64,000 bases of DNA from the NCBI GenBank assembly GCA_937901905.1, contig CALDIF010000034.1:31312-95311 (forward strand), in the 5' to 3' direction. Numbering within the stretch: the first letter of the stretch is position 1; each line of letters opens with the position of its first letter. Both the position numbers and the translations under genes were made by a program. The notes below the pieces were generated by a model. The model saw only the letters and a list, made by a program, of their open reading frames with translations. It made no database searches and was not told where the DNA came from. This DNA is from an uncultured Porphyromonadaceae bacterium. GTDB lineage: Bacteria > Bacteroidota > Bacteroidia > Bacteroidales > Muribaculaceae. Shown here piece after piece: positions 1-7,970 of the stretch.

Positions 1-1097
1 CATTGTACAACGGACAAATCAGGAGCATAGGTCCTCGTTATTGTCCGAGTATCGAAACAAAAATTGTAACATTTGCCGAGCGCGACAGTCATCAGTTGTT
101 TCTCGAACCCGAAGGTGAGACCACGGCAGAATATTACTTGAACGGTTTCTCATCATCATTGCCGTGGCAAGTGCAAGTTGAAGCATTGCGAAAAATACCT
201 GCTCTGCGAGATGTTCAATTATATCGCCCGGGTTATGCCATAGAGTACGACTATTTTGACCCCACGGGACTATATCATTCTCTTGAATCAAAGTTTGTGG
301 GCGGTCTTTTTCTTGCCGGTCAGATTAACGGGACGACCGGATATGAGGAAGCGGCAGGTCAGGGTTTGGTGGCGGGTATTAACGCCCATCACAGCGTGAA
401 CGGTATGGAACCGCTCGTGCTAGGTCGCGACGAGGCTTACATCGGAGTTTTGATAGATGACCTCGTGACCAAGGGTGTTGACGAACCTTATCGCATGTTT
501 ACCTCGCGTGCCGAGTACCGCATCTTGTTGCGTCAAGACGATGCCGACATGCGACTCACACCACAATCTTATCGCTTGGGGCTTGCCGATGCTCATCGAT
601 ATGATTTGCAGCAGAGCAAGCAGCGTGAAGTGGAGTCGTTGATTGATTTTGCGTCTGCTTATACGGTGCGCACATCTCACATCAACGATGCCTTGATTGC
701 TCGCCGAATGGAGCCGCTCAAGCAGGGTTGTCGCCTTGTTGACTTGCTCACGCGACCGGAGTTTGATTTCGCCCTTCTTGCCGAACTCAATGCGGTAATA
801 GCCGAGCGACTCGATAAGGTGGAAGCCGAGCGTCGTGATGAAATTATTGAGGCAGCCGAGATACGCATCAAGTATGACGGTTACATTCGTCGGGAGCGAG
901 AACTCGCCGATCGTCTGACCCGTCTCGAATGTATAAAGTTGCGTGGAAAGGTTAATTATGGCGAGGTGCATCAGTTGAGCACCGAGGCTCGACAAAAGTT
1001 AACTGCCATAGATCCTGCGACGCTTGGACAAGCCTCCCGAATTCCGGGAGTTTCCCCGAGTGATATTAGTGTACTTCTCTTATTATTAAGGAGTTAA
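1..1097 (+). CDS. mnmG: tRNA uridine-5-carboxymethylaminomethyl modification enzyme MnmG (GidA), C-terminal part
   Basis: The gene enters from the left edge; the reading frame begins at base 3 and about 365 of the usual 620 or so residues are present. MnmG is the FAD enzyme that works with MnmE to make the 5-carboxymethylaminomethyl group on wobble uridine of tRNA. Visible motifs are the NGQIRSIGPRYCPSIE segment at the start of the fragment, the FAD-contacting stretch GQINGTTGYEEAAGQG about 105 residues in, the MFTSRAEYR segment, and the C-terminal helical MnmE-binding domain ending in IPGVSPSDISVLL. The first visible residue is an internal Leu, not a start. The downstream neighbours apt, uvrC and dtd lie on the same strand. 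A parS site begins 9 bp after the stop codon. Confidence 0.96.
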   Translation, partial: LYNGQIRSIGPRYCPSIETKIVTFAERDSHQLFLEPEGETTAEYYLNGFSSSLPWQVQVEALRKIPALRDVQLYRPGYAIEYDYFDPTGLYHSLESKFVGGLFLAGQINGTTGYEEAAGQGLVAGINAHHSVNGMEPLVLGRDEAYIGVLIDDLVTKGVDEPYRMFTSRAEYRILLRQDDADMRLTPQSYRLGLADAHRYDLQQSKQREVESLIDFASAYTVRTSHINDALIARRMEPLKQGCRLVDLLTRPEFDFALLAELNAVIAERLDKVEAERRDEIIEAAEIRIKYDGYIRRERELADRLTRLECIKLRGKVNYGEVHQLSTEARQKLTAIDPATLGQASRIPGVSPSDISVLLLLLRS

Positions 1098-1105
1098 TGT
1101 TTAAT

Positions 1106-1121
1106 TGTTTCACGTGAAACA
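1106..1121. promoter_or_regulatory. parS: parS centromere site 1 (ParB binding)
   Basis: The 16-bp palindrome TGTTTCACGTGAAACA matches the widely conserved bacterial parS consensus at every position. It lies in the 34-bp gap between mnmG and apt. ParB spreads from such sites and loads SMC, and they normally cluster around the replication origin. A second perfect copy is at 2269-2284. Confidence 0.93.
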
Positions 1122-1131
1122 TTGATTATTT

Positions 1132-1668
1132 ATGCAACAATCAGCATTAGAGCGCGTGAAGTCGCTCGTCCGTAACATTCCGGATTTTCCCGTCAAGGGT
1201 ATACAATTTAAGGACTTGACAACAGTCTTGAAAGACCCACAGGCACTCGCAACTATCAGTGATGCGCTTGCCGAGATGTATCGCGGTCGAGGCATCACCA
1301 AGGTTGTCGGCATCGAGTCGCGTGGTTTTATTGCAGGCGCAATACTTGCCTCTCGCATCGGAGCCGGTTTTGTGCCCATCCGTAAGCCGGGTAAGCTGCC
1401 CGCCGACACAATCAAGAAATCTTACGCCAAGGAGTACGGTGTAGACACTATCGAAATACATGCCGATGCTATAGTGCCCGGTGATGTGGTGCTCCTGCAT
1501 GACGACCTGCTTGCAACAGGCGGAACAATGCTTGCCGCCTACGAACTCGTTAAAGCCATGCAGCCCGCTAAGGTGTATATGAACTTCATCTGCTCGCTGC
1601 CGGCATTGAAAGGTCGCGATTTGTTTCCTCAAGAGGTGGAGGTGACAAGCCTTTTCGATTTCGATTGA
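1132..1668 (+). CDS. apt: Adenine phosphoribosyltransferase
   Basis: 178 residues, the usual size. The enzyme salvages adenine with PRPP to give AMP in the cytoplasm. The N-terminal half has the Apt-specific IPDFPVKGIQFKDLT segment and the VVGIESRGFIAGA loop. The PRPP-binding signature VVLLHDDLLATGGT lies at residues 119-132. The ATG follows the parS palindrome by 10 bp, so a ParB complex there would cover the promoter or leader region. The apt-uvrC-dtd order on one strand suggests co-transcription with mnmG, although 136 bp separate apt from uvrC. Confidence 0.96.
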   Translation: MQQSALERVKSLVRNIPDFPVKGIQFKDLTTVLKDPQALATISDALAEMYRGRGITKVVGIESRGFIAGAILASRIGAGFVPIRKPGKLPADTIKKSYAKEYGVDTIEIHADAIVPGDVVLLHDDLLATGGTMLAAYELVKAMQPAKVYMNFICSLPALKGRDLFPQEVEVTSLFDFD

Positions 1669-1804
1669 CAGCAATTGTTGTTCCTTGTGGGTGAGTAACC
1701 TGATTTGACCGGAATGGTGAACAAGCGGTAATGATGTTCACCATTTTGTGTTTATCCGATACAAAAACCGTGTTTGTGTCATCACATATCAACGCCCTAC
1801 TCCC

Positions 1805-3616
1805 ATGAACGACTTGTTGAAAATCAAACTGTCGTTGTTACCCGAGGATCCCGGTGTCTATCGTTACTACGATGCCGAGGGCGTTGTTATATACGTCGGC
1901 AAAGCCAAGAACCTGAAGCGAAGGGTTAATTCCTATTTCAATCGCGAGCACGCGAGCATCAAAACAGCAAGGCTCGTTTCCAAAATCGTAGACCTTCAAT
2001 ACACGGTTGTCAATACCGAGGAGGAGGCACTTGACCTCGAGAATAATCTCATCAAGGAATTTAAGCCTCATTACAACGTCTTACTCAAGGACGATAAGTC
2101 TTACCCATGGATAGCCGTTACACGCGAGTTATATCCCCGCGTGTTTATCACTCGCGATAAAGTGCATCGCGGTGCCGATTTTTACGGACCTTATCCGCGA
2201 GTTGAAGTTGCCCATACCTTGATAGACACAATGAGACGTTTATTCCCACTCAGGACGTGTCGTCATGTTGTTTCACGTGAAACAATAGAGGCTCAAAAAC
2301 ACCGCTTGTGTCTCCAATACCACATCAAGAATTGTGAGGGGTGTTGTCGCGGACTGGTTCACCCCACTAAATATTCGGAGTATATAATCCAAGTTAAACG
2401 CATCTTGGGTGGTGATACCCGTTTGGTTGCCGACTATCTCACCGAACAAATGATGCAGCACGCCACAGCACTGCGTTTCGAAGAAGCCGAAATTTTCAAA
2501 CGACGATTGCAATTGGTGGAACATTTGCGTTCAAAGTCGGTCATCGTCTCCCCGACAATTCATAATCTCGATGTGTACGGACTTTATAACGACGGAAACG
2601 ATGTTTACATTAATTTTATGCACCTGAGAGGCGGAACGGTGGTGCAATCGCTCACGTTGGAGTATAAGCGTCAACGCGACGATGAGATGGCGACTCTCGA
2701 GGAAGTGATGGCACTTGCTGTGAGTGAGATAAGGCAGACTTATGCTGTGACCTACGGTGACGATCGCGTGAGGGAAGTTGTTGTGAATGTAGTACCCGAC
2801 ACCGAGGTTGAGGGCGTACAGTGGGTGGTACCGCAGCGTGGTGACAAGCGCAAGTTGTTGGATATAGCCCTCAAGAATGCCCGTCATCAACATGAGGAAC
2901 ACTTGAAAATGATGGAGAAACTCAATCCCGAGCAGCGAGCAACGCGCACGTTAACGATAATGCAGCGTGACTTGCATCTTGACTGTTTGCCTCGCCACAT
3001 CGAGTGTTTTGACAATAGTCACATTCAAGGGAATGATGCCGTGGCATCGTGTGTCGTGTTTCGTGATGCCAAGCCGTTCAAAAAAGATTATCGCCACTAT
3101 ATTATCAAGGGTGATGAAGGTGCTGACGACTTCGCTTCGATGAGGCAAGTTCTCACACGTCGGCTCACTCGCCTCATCGAAGAATCCGCTCCTCTACCCC
3201 ACCTCATTGTTGTTGACGGCGGTAAAGGACAAATAACGGCGGCACAACAGGCTATGGAGGACGTGGGGGTTGATATTGCTGTTATCGGTCTTGCCAAGCG
3301 TATGGACGAAGTGTATTTTCCCGGCGATAGCGTGCCATATAATCTTGATAAAAATAGCGAAACGATTAGAGTGTTGCAACGGTTGCGTGACGAGGCTCAT
3401 CGCTTTGCAATCACTTTCCACCGCAAGCGCCGCAGCGCGGGTCAAGTGAATAGCGTGTTGGACAATATAAAAGGTGTCGGTTCGAAAACAGCCGAAGCCT
3501 TGCTGAAACATTTTAAGAGCGTGAAACGTCTGCGTGAGGCAACACTTGAAGATATTGTAGCCATTGTAGGGACATCGCGCGCAAGAGCGGTCTATGACTA
3601 TCTTCACAACGAGTGA
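1805..3616 (+). CDS. uvrC: Excinuclease ABC subunit C
   Basis: 603 residues from the ATG at 1805. An in-frame GTG at 1748 would add 19 residues unlike the family N-terminus, so it was not chosen. UvrC makes both incisions in nucleotide excision repair. Domains in order: N-terminal GIY-YIG nuclease (PGVYRYYDAEGVVIYVGKAKNLKRRV split over residues 10-40), four cysteines around residues 150-180 of the type reported to hold an Fe-S cluster in E. coli UvrC, the UvrB-binding UVR helix pair near residues 200-240, the RNase H-like endonuclease (ECFDNSHIQG and HLIVVDGGKGQ), and C-terminal helix-hairpin-helix motifs (IKGVGSKTAEALL). The gene is notable for a perfect parS site inside the coding sequence near codons 155-160. 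Confidence 0.97.
   Translation: MNDLLKIKLSLLPEDPGVYRYYDAEGVVIYVGKAKNLKRRVNSYFNREHASIKTARLVSKIVDLQYTVVNTEEEALDLENNLIKEFKPHYNVLLKDDKSYPWIAVTRELYPRVFITRDKVHRGADFYGPYPRVEVAHTLIDTMRRLFPLRTCRHVVSRETIEAQKHRLCLQYHIKNCEGCCRGLVHPTKYSEYIIQVKRILGGDTRLVADYLTEQMMQHATALRFEEAEIFKRRLQLVEHLRSKSVIVSPTIHNLDVYGLYNDGNDVYINFMHLRGGTVVQSLTLEYKRQRDDEMATLEEVMALAVSEIRQTYAVTYGDDRVREVVVNVVPDTEVEGVQWVVPQRGDKRKLLDIALKNARHQHEEHLKMMEKLNPEQRATRTLTIMQRDLHLDCLPRHIECFDNSHIQGNDAVASCVVFRDAKPFKKDYRHYIIKGDEGADDFASMRQVLTRRLTRLIEESAPLPHLIVVDGGKGQITAAQQAMEDVGVDIAVIGLAKRMDEVYFPGDSVPYNLDKNSETIRVLQRLRDEAHRFAITFHRKRRSAGQVNSVLDNIKGVGSKTAEALLKHFKSVKRLREATLEDIVAIVGTSRARAVYDYLHNE
2269..2284. promoter_or_regulatory. parS: parS centromere site 2, inside uvrC
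   Basis: A second perfect TGTTTCACGTGAAACA lies 1163 bp from the first. It is inside uvrC, where it is read as part of the peptide VVSRETI. One more base pair on each side is also symmetric (T...A). Two exact 16-mers so close together are very unlikely by chance and support a real partition locus. Confidence 0.93.
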
Positions 3617-3648
3617 TTACTGTAAATTTTTATCTTCATTTATATCTT

Positions 3649-4101
3649 ATGAGAATTGTTATGCAGCGAGTTACAAGGGCGACTGTGAGTGTTGGCGGTC
3701 ATGAGGTTTCTCACATTGCCGCAGGGTTGATGTGCCTCGTGGGTATCGCGCACGATGATACAACCGATGATGTCAAGTGGTTGGCAGCCAAGTTGGTACA
3801 GATGCGCATATTTGATGATGAGAATGGTGTGATGAACAAGAGCGTACTTCAGGTTGACGGTGAAATAATGTTGGTTAGCCAGTTTACTCTCCACGCGTCA
3901 ACTCGCAAGGGCAACCGTCCGTCATATATCGCAGCAGCCCGACCCGAGCATGCTCGTCCGTTGTATGATGAGATATGTGACGAGGTTCAGCACTTGTCGG
4001 GTAAGCCGGTTGCTCGAGGCTCATTCGGGGATCACATGGCAATTGATATGGTGAATGACGGTCCCGTGACCATCATCATTGACAGTCGTCAGCGAGAATA
4101 G
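3649..4101 (+). CDS. dtd: D-aminoacyl-tRNA deacylase (Dtd)
   Basis: 150 residues from ATG 3649. The open frame extends upstream to 3613, but the family starts MR-I-V-QRV as here. Dtd hydrolyses D-amino acids and glycine mischarged on tRNA, acting in the cytoplasm as a dimer. The two active-site motifs are present: SQFTLHAS (about residues 78-85) and the C-terminal NDGPVTI carrying the cross-subunit Gly-Pro motif. It begins 32 bp after uvrC, on the same strand. No terminator-like hairpin with a clean T-run follows it. Confidence 0.95.
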   Translation: MRIVMQRVTRATVSVGGHEVSHIAAGLMCLVGIAHDDTTDDVKWLAAKLVQMRIFDDENGVMNKSVLQVDGEIMLVSQFTLHASTRKGNRPSYIAAARPEHARPLYDEICDEVQHLSGKPVARGSFGDHMAIDMVNDGPVTIIIDSRQRE

Positions 4102-4279
4102 TATTTTTTTCAATTTTTTAGGCACAATCTTTATCATCAGTTAAAACCGCTGATTATCAACGATATAATGGTCGTTTAACCCTTTGAGAATTGAAAATTT
4201 GAAAAATCTTTTACAGTCGGGCGTGAAATTTGATAAAAAAACCGACTATAAAATAGGCTAATAATATTAATTCAGTCGA

Positions 4280-4314
4280 TTTGTTTTTTTATTTGTAAAA
4301 AATCAGTAACTTTG
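4280..4314 (+). promoter_or_regulatory. Bacteroidetes-type promoter for the structured RNA / LytTR operon
   Basis: TTTG at 4280-4283, a 23-bp spacer and TAACTTTG at 4307-4314 fit the Bacteroidetes sigma consensus TTTG-N17..23-TAnnTTTG. Transcription would start near 4321. The sequence upstream is very AT-rich. No coding sequence begins for another 360 bp. Confidence 0.7.
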
Positions 4315-4320
4315 CGGTGT

Positions 4321-4575
4321 CAACCGGTACACGTTAGATGTAGGTTGATAAGACATATTAAGATGGTGTTATTGTCATCTGTCCTCTGTTCTCAATCTTC
4401 GCAACATTGAAACTCCACAGGGTTGATGGTGATAGCACCTACACTATCGTCATTGATGGTGCCGATGTTGGTTGCTCTCGTCTATCGTGTTGTTCCCCAC
4501 ATCGGTCGCTACATAGCGATTGGTGTGGGGGCTTTCATTTGTATCTGTGGAGGGTAGCGAAGACCGAGAGCAGGA
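4321..4575 (+). ncRNA. Candidate structured RNA (small RNA or long leader of the LytTR gene)
   Basis: This stretch sits between a strong promoter and the first codon of the LytTR gene. A 16-bp hairpin (4495-4530, loop ACAT, three G-U pairs) sits on a second helix formed by 4474-4487 and 4558-4571, with one bulged base on each side. The 3' side between these helices is a 27-nt bulge. Inside it, CTGTGGAG (4545-4552) is an exact complement of CTCCACAG (4413-4420), which would form a pseudoknot. A further 9-bp inverted repeat (4586-4594 with 4645-4653) follows. The rod-with-bulge shape recalls 6S RNA, but I see no sequence signature that proves this, and RNase P, SRP and tmRNA motifs are absent. 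A 5'-leader acting on the downstream operon is equally possible. Confidence 0.5.
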
Positions 4576-4682
4576 TAAGAATAATAAAGTTTCCACGCCA
4601 TTTTTGTGTCTTGACAGATGTCTTCATTTACCATGATTTGTGTCGGAAACTTTGCAAGTCACCCCTACCCTACTTGCTTGAA

Positions 4683-5072
4683 ATGCCACGGTTTTGTTAC
4701 TATCAGCGAGACGAGTTAACCATTGTAGACCTTGAGAAACTTGCTTTAGTCAAGGCAGAAGGAAATTACACCGAATTTTTCTATATGGGAGGTGAGAAAA
4801 CAACCCTCACCACCGGTTTGAGTAATGTTGAGCAACTGATTAAACAATCGTTTGCCTCAAATGCCTTGCCGTGTCCATATGTGCGACTCGGTCGCAGTTG
4901 CATCATCAACGAGAACTATCTGTTCAAGATAGATGCCATTAAACAGCGCATCATATTGAGCGACTTTGCCGGGCGCCACATTGTTATAAAAGTGTCCAAG
5001 CAAGTTGCTCGCACTTATAAGGAGACAATTAACCGTCTGTTCCACGCCGAAGATAGCGAAGAAAATGAGTAA
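4683..5072 (+). CDS. LytTR-type DNA-binding regulator without receiver domain
   Basis: 129 residues from ATG 4683. The open frame continues 92 codons upstream, but that part overlaps the structured RNA and has no protein character. Nearly the whole protein is one LytTR domain: LVKAEGNYTEFFY, a central YVRLGRSCIINENYLFKIDAI and a C-terminal VSKQVARTYKETI, the pattern of LytTR beta-strand DNA-binding domains. No response-regulator receiver and no membrane segment are present, so any signal must come from a partner. It heads a ten-gene co-directional run and overlaps the next gene by 8 bp, implying translational coupling to the FHA protein. A role as autoregulator of the operon is inference. Confidence 0.85.
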   Translation: MPRFCYYQRDELTIVDLEKLALVKAEGNYTEFFYMGGEKTTLTTGLSNVEQLIKQSFASNALPCPYVRLGRSCIINENYLFKIDAIKQRIILSDFAGRHIVIKVSKQVARTYKETINRLFHAEDSEENE

Positions 5073-5739
5073 ACAAGAGTTTTTGTTGGGGCGCGGTATG
5101 ACCGAACCTTTCAAGATTGAGGGGGAGGGTGTGAGTGCTCAACACGCAAAAATCACCGTTGACAGCGATGACACCGGCGGAGAGATAAAGTTGACGATTG
5201 AGGATCTCAAGTCCACAAATGGCACGTGGGTGCGTGATGACCGGGGACAGATGATTAGAATTGAGCGTCGTGAGATAACACCCGACACGTTTATAAGGCT
5301 CGGTGGCAGTGACGTGGGCGGTTGCACGTTTTACGCGCGGCACCTTCTTTCTCCCAATAGTTATCGCGAGGAATTCCGTTATATGCGTCGCGTCGGAAAG
5401 GACTTTCGAGAAGAAATCGAGCGTGTGGAACAACACACCCAACGTCGTGCTTTAGTAACACCGGTGTTATATTTGATAATCTTTATATTATCGATGGTGC
5501 CGGCGCGTTTGTACGGAATTACCGATCCTACAGTTGCCGCTCAAGTACAAGCGTGGATGTTGCGCATACCGATGATGTTGGGCGGCTTGATAGGTTTTTT
5601 CATTGCTACCAACAATCCCAGGAAAGATTTATTGAGACGTTACGAATTGATGAGACGTTGTCCAAATCCGTCGTGTCACCACACGCTTAGCGAAGGCGAA
5701 TTGGAATTGGGTCAATGTAGTCGCTGTAAAGCGCGATGA
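5065..5739 (+). CDS. FHA domain membrane protein with C-terminal zinc ribbon
   Basis: 224 residues from ATG 5065, which overlaps the LytTR stop codon. Residues 1-95 form an FHA domain, the phosphothreonine-binding fold: LGRG at 8-11, SAQHAK near 24-29 and STNGTWV near 50-56 are the GR, SxxH and NG signatures. Two membrane segments follow (about 128-150 and 165-185). The tail holds a zinc ribbon (CPNPSC and CSRC). With an even number of membrane spans both the FHA and the zinc ribbon should face the cytoplasm. The likely partner is the Ser/Thr kinase three genes downstream or its substrates; this pairing is inferred from linkage. Confidence 0.85.
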   Translation: MSKQEFLLGRGMTEPFKIEGEGVSAQHAKITVDSDDTGGEIKLTIEDLKSTNGTWVRDDRGQMIRIERREITPDTFIRLGGSDVGGCTFYARHLLSPNSYREEFRYMRRVGKDFREEIERVEQHTQRRALVTPVLYLIIFILSMVPARLYGITDPTVAAQVQAWMLRIPMMLGGLIGFFIATNNPRKDLLRRYELMRRCPNPSCHHTLSEGELELGQCSRCKAR

Positions 5740-5878
5740 ATCGAGAAGTTTTTCAAATTGGTCAAATAACCCCCACAACTCGTCCAAGAAGCAATCAAAA
5801 ATTTGGAGAACTCGAAAGACGGATAATAAATTTGCATCAACGAACAACAAATATTAATCTATTAATACCTGTACTACT

Positions 5879-7231
5879 ATGGTTACTCAATCAAACGACG
5901 AGCCCAAGAAAAAGGGCATCAGCATTAAGGATTTGAAGAAGAAAGCCGCCGTCGCGTCAGCATTGACGGCAGCTATTGCCGGCGGTGCCGCCGCGCTCTT
6001 GGCAGGCGACGAGGATGTTGCTCCGTCAGACCCGTTGACCGACGTTGACGAGCCCACTACCGAACCCGTTGATGAGCGACAGGAAGATGCTACCGATGCC
6101 GAGGTGGCACAAGTTACCGCTAATGAAGTGAAGGCACCTACTCATATTGCCGAAAACAGCCACGATCACCCGTCAACTGATGGCGGTGATGGCGGTGATG
6201 ACGGAGCCGAGGACATTCCGGTCGACTTGGATTTCCTCAATAGGTTTGGTGATAAGAACGATGAGCACCCCGAGGACGAGCGGTCTGAAGATACTGATCA
6301 AGACGTCGCCGAGCACCCCGAGGACGAGCGGTCTGAAGATACTGACCAAGACGTTGCCGAGCATCCCGAGGACGAGCGGTCTGAAGATACTGACCAAGAC
6401 GTTGCCGAGCACCCCGAGGACGAGCGGTCTGAAGATACCGATCAAGACGTCGCCGAGCACCACGAAGACGAGCGGTCTGAGGGTGTCGATGAATCGGCAG
6501 ACTCTGATGAATACATCACCGAGAATGTAGAAGATATGCTCAAGATGGAGGAACTTGACCTCGGTTTCTCTACAGACGACCTTCACAATTTACCACCCGC
6601 ACAGCAGACCTTGTTCCCCATTGCCCAACTGCGTCCTGTAGAGATTACGGTTGTCGACTTTGACGGCACCCCCGTTGATATGGCAATCACTACCGATGCC
6701 GACGGCAATGTGTTCTACCTTGCCGACATGGATGGCAACGGCACGTTTGAGACAATTTTCGATGAGAACATGGCACCTGTCGCCTCAATCAATGCTCCCG
6801 AAATCGGTGACCTGTATGCTATCAGCAAGGTTCAAGAGATTATTGATCATAACCACAGTATTTTGAATGGTTTTGACGATCGTTTCCTCGCGTCTAACGA
6901 ACTTGTGATTACCATCGATGATGATGATCCCTATCCGGCAAGTACTTTCACCAACGATGACGATAGCGATGATGTCAACGAGATTGAGGTGAGCGACGAG
7001 GAACTTGACGCGAGCGATGAGCCGACGGTAGAACATGAGATGGACGGAGACACTTTCATTGACAATATATTGGGCGGCGGTATCTTCGGTCACGATGTGC
7101 CCGAAGGTGGTGAAGACGACCCCGTTACCGATGAGCCACAAGAAGACCTTGCTGACGAGGAACCGCAGGATTATTTTTCAGAGGATCCCGACGAGGTTGA
7201 CGATGTGATTGTTGACGAGCCGATAGAGTAA
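5879..7231 (+). CDS. Highly acidic repeat protein with N-terminal hydrophobic segment
   Basis: 450 residues, extremely rich in Asp and Glu; I do not recognise a full-length family. The N-terminus is basic (EPKKKGISIKDLKKKAA) followed by a hydrophobic Ala/Gly-rich segment at about 22-43, which could be a membrane anchor. Residues 129-208 are five tandem 16-residue repeats EHPEDERSEDTDQDVA, four perfect and the last degenerate. A folded middle part (about 240-340) includes DADGNVFYLADMDGNGTFE, resembling Ca-binding Asp-rich loops. The rest is again acidic. Each perfect repeat carries Thr-Asp-Gln-Asp, a T-x-x-D arrangement typical of FHA ligands, and the neighbours are two FHA proteins and a Thr kinase. 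A phosphorylated FHA scaffold is inferred, not shown. Confidence 0.8.
   Translation: MVTQSNDEPKKKGISIKDLKKKAAVASALTAAIAGGAAALLAGDEDVAPSDPLTDVDEPTTEPVDERQEDATDAEVAQVTANEVKAPTHIAENSHDHPSTDGGDGGDDGAEDIPVDLDFLNRFGDKNDEHPEDERSEDTDQDVAEHPEDERSEDTDQDVAEHPEDERSEDTDQDVAEHPEDERSEDTDQDVAEHHEDERSEGVDESADSDEYITENVEDMLKMEELDLGFSTDDLHNLPPAQQTLFPIAQLRPVEITVVDFDGTPVDMAITTDADGNVFYLADMDGNGTFETIFDENMAPVASINAPEIGDLYAISKVQEIIDHNHSILNGFDDRFLASNELVITIDDDDPYPASTFTNDDDSDDVNEIEVSDEELDASDEPTVEHEMDGDTFIDNILGGGIFGHDVPEGGEDDPVTDEPQEDLADEEPQDYFSEDPDEVDDVIVDEPIE
6263..6502 (+). repeat. Five tandem 48-bp coding repeats
   Basis: Unit starts are 6263, 6311, 6359, 6407 and 6455. The first four encode an identical 16-residue peptide, with only a few synonymous changes between them. 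The fifth diverges after DERSE and loses the Thr. The near-identity at DNA level suggests recent expansion or gene conversion, and the copy number may vary between strains. Confidence 0.95.
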
Positions 7232-7238
7232 TTTCAAG

Positions 7239-7907
7239 ATGTCAATATCCGATAATAACGGCACTGCCCGGCACCGTATCAAGGTGCTGGGCAAGGCTGT
7301 TGCAACACCGGTGGAGGGCACGTGGGTTGTAATGGAGCCGGCAGATGTCGGCAAGCGATACGCAGTTCGCTGCCCACGATGTAAGTCTCCCATTGTGTTG
7401 TTTCCCGACAAGGAGGGTGTGCGTCGTGCAACGTGTCGCAAGTGTGGGGCTATTGTGGCATTTAATGCTGTGGGTGGCACTGTGCCTGCAGATGCAGCAA
7501 ATCAGCAACAACAAGCGCAACGGTCGGTTGCACAACAAGCCCCGGCACAACAGTTAAGCACTGTGATGAGCGATGTGGACACCGTTGCCGGCATCGGGCG
7601 TTTGGAATGGCGACGACTTCTTTTCACTCGTCATCACAATCTCGCTGTGGGCGAGATAACACTCGGTCGTCAAGACAGCAGCGCGCCTTCCGACTTGATG
7701 TGGAATGACAAGAAAATGAGCGCACGCTCGGTGAAGTTAACCGTTGAGCAAGGCGAGCGTGGTTTTACCTACCGGCTCACGGTGTTGCGTGCAACCAATC
7801 CTGTTCTTGTCAACGGTAGGCGAGAGGCGGTGGGGAACACCATTTTCTTGCGTCTCGGCGATGTCATCACGATGGGCAACACTCGCATCGTACTCAAGCC
7901 AATATGA
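7239..7907 (+). CDS. Zinc-ribbon and FHA-like domain protein
   Basis: 222 residues, starting 7 bp after the acidic protein. A zinc ribbon near residues 45-68 has two CxxC pairs (CPRCKS and CRKCG). A Gln/Ala-rich linker (about 85-108) leads to a C-terminal FHA-like domain (about 118-222). This has LGRQD, a strand with MSARSVKL where the usual SxxH His is Ser, and NPVLVNGRREA followed by LRLGDVITMG, typical of FHA beta-sandwiches. It is soluble and cytoplasmic. The altered SxxH may weaken phosphothreonine binding or change specificity. Its position between the acidic repeat protein and the kinase suggests it bridges the two; that is inference. Confidence 0.8.
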   Translation: MSISDNNGTARHRIKVLGKAVATPVEGTWVVMEPADVGKRYAVRCPRCKSPIVLFPDKEGVRRATCRKCGAIVAFNAVGGTVPADAANQQQQAQRSVAQQAPAQQLSTVMSDVDTVAGIGRLEWRRLLFTRHHNLAVGEITLGRQDSSAPSDLMWNDKKMSARSVKLTVEQGERGFTYRLTVLRATNPVLVNGRREAVGNTIFLRLGDVITMGNTRIVLKPI

Positions 7908-7970
7908 TAGACGGTGGCATTTTTAATTGTTTCACAATCTTTTATTGACTCTACATTATTTTCTTGAATT

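Noticed and set aside
1748..1804. GTG start 19 codons before the chosen uvrC ATG
   Set aside because: The added residues do not match the UvrC N-terminus, which begins just before the GIY-YIG domain at 1805.
4321..4575. Firm naming of the structured RNA as 6S RNA
   Set aside because: The shape is similar, but I cannot verify a sequence signature or 3' end, so it is listed only as a candidate.
4407..4682. Upstream extension of the LytTR reading frame
   Set aside because: The 92 codons coincide with the structured RNA, are Cys/His/Arg-rich without domain character, and a LytTR domain starts properly at 4683.
6263..6502. Regular repeats considered as a CRISPR array
   Set aside because: The units are contiguous 48-bp coding repeats with no spacers, and no cas gene is present.
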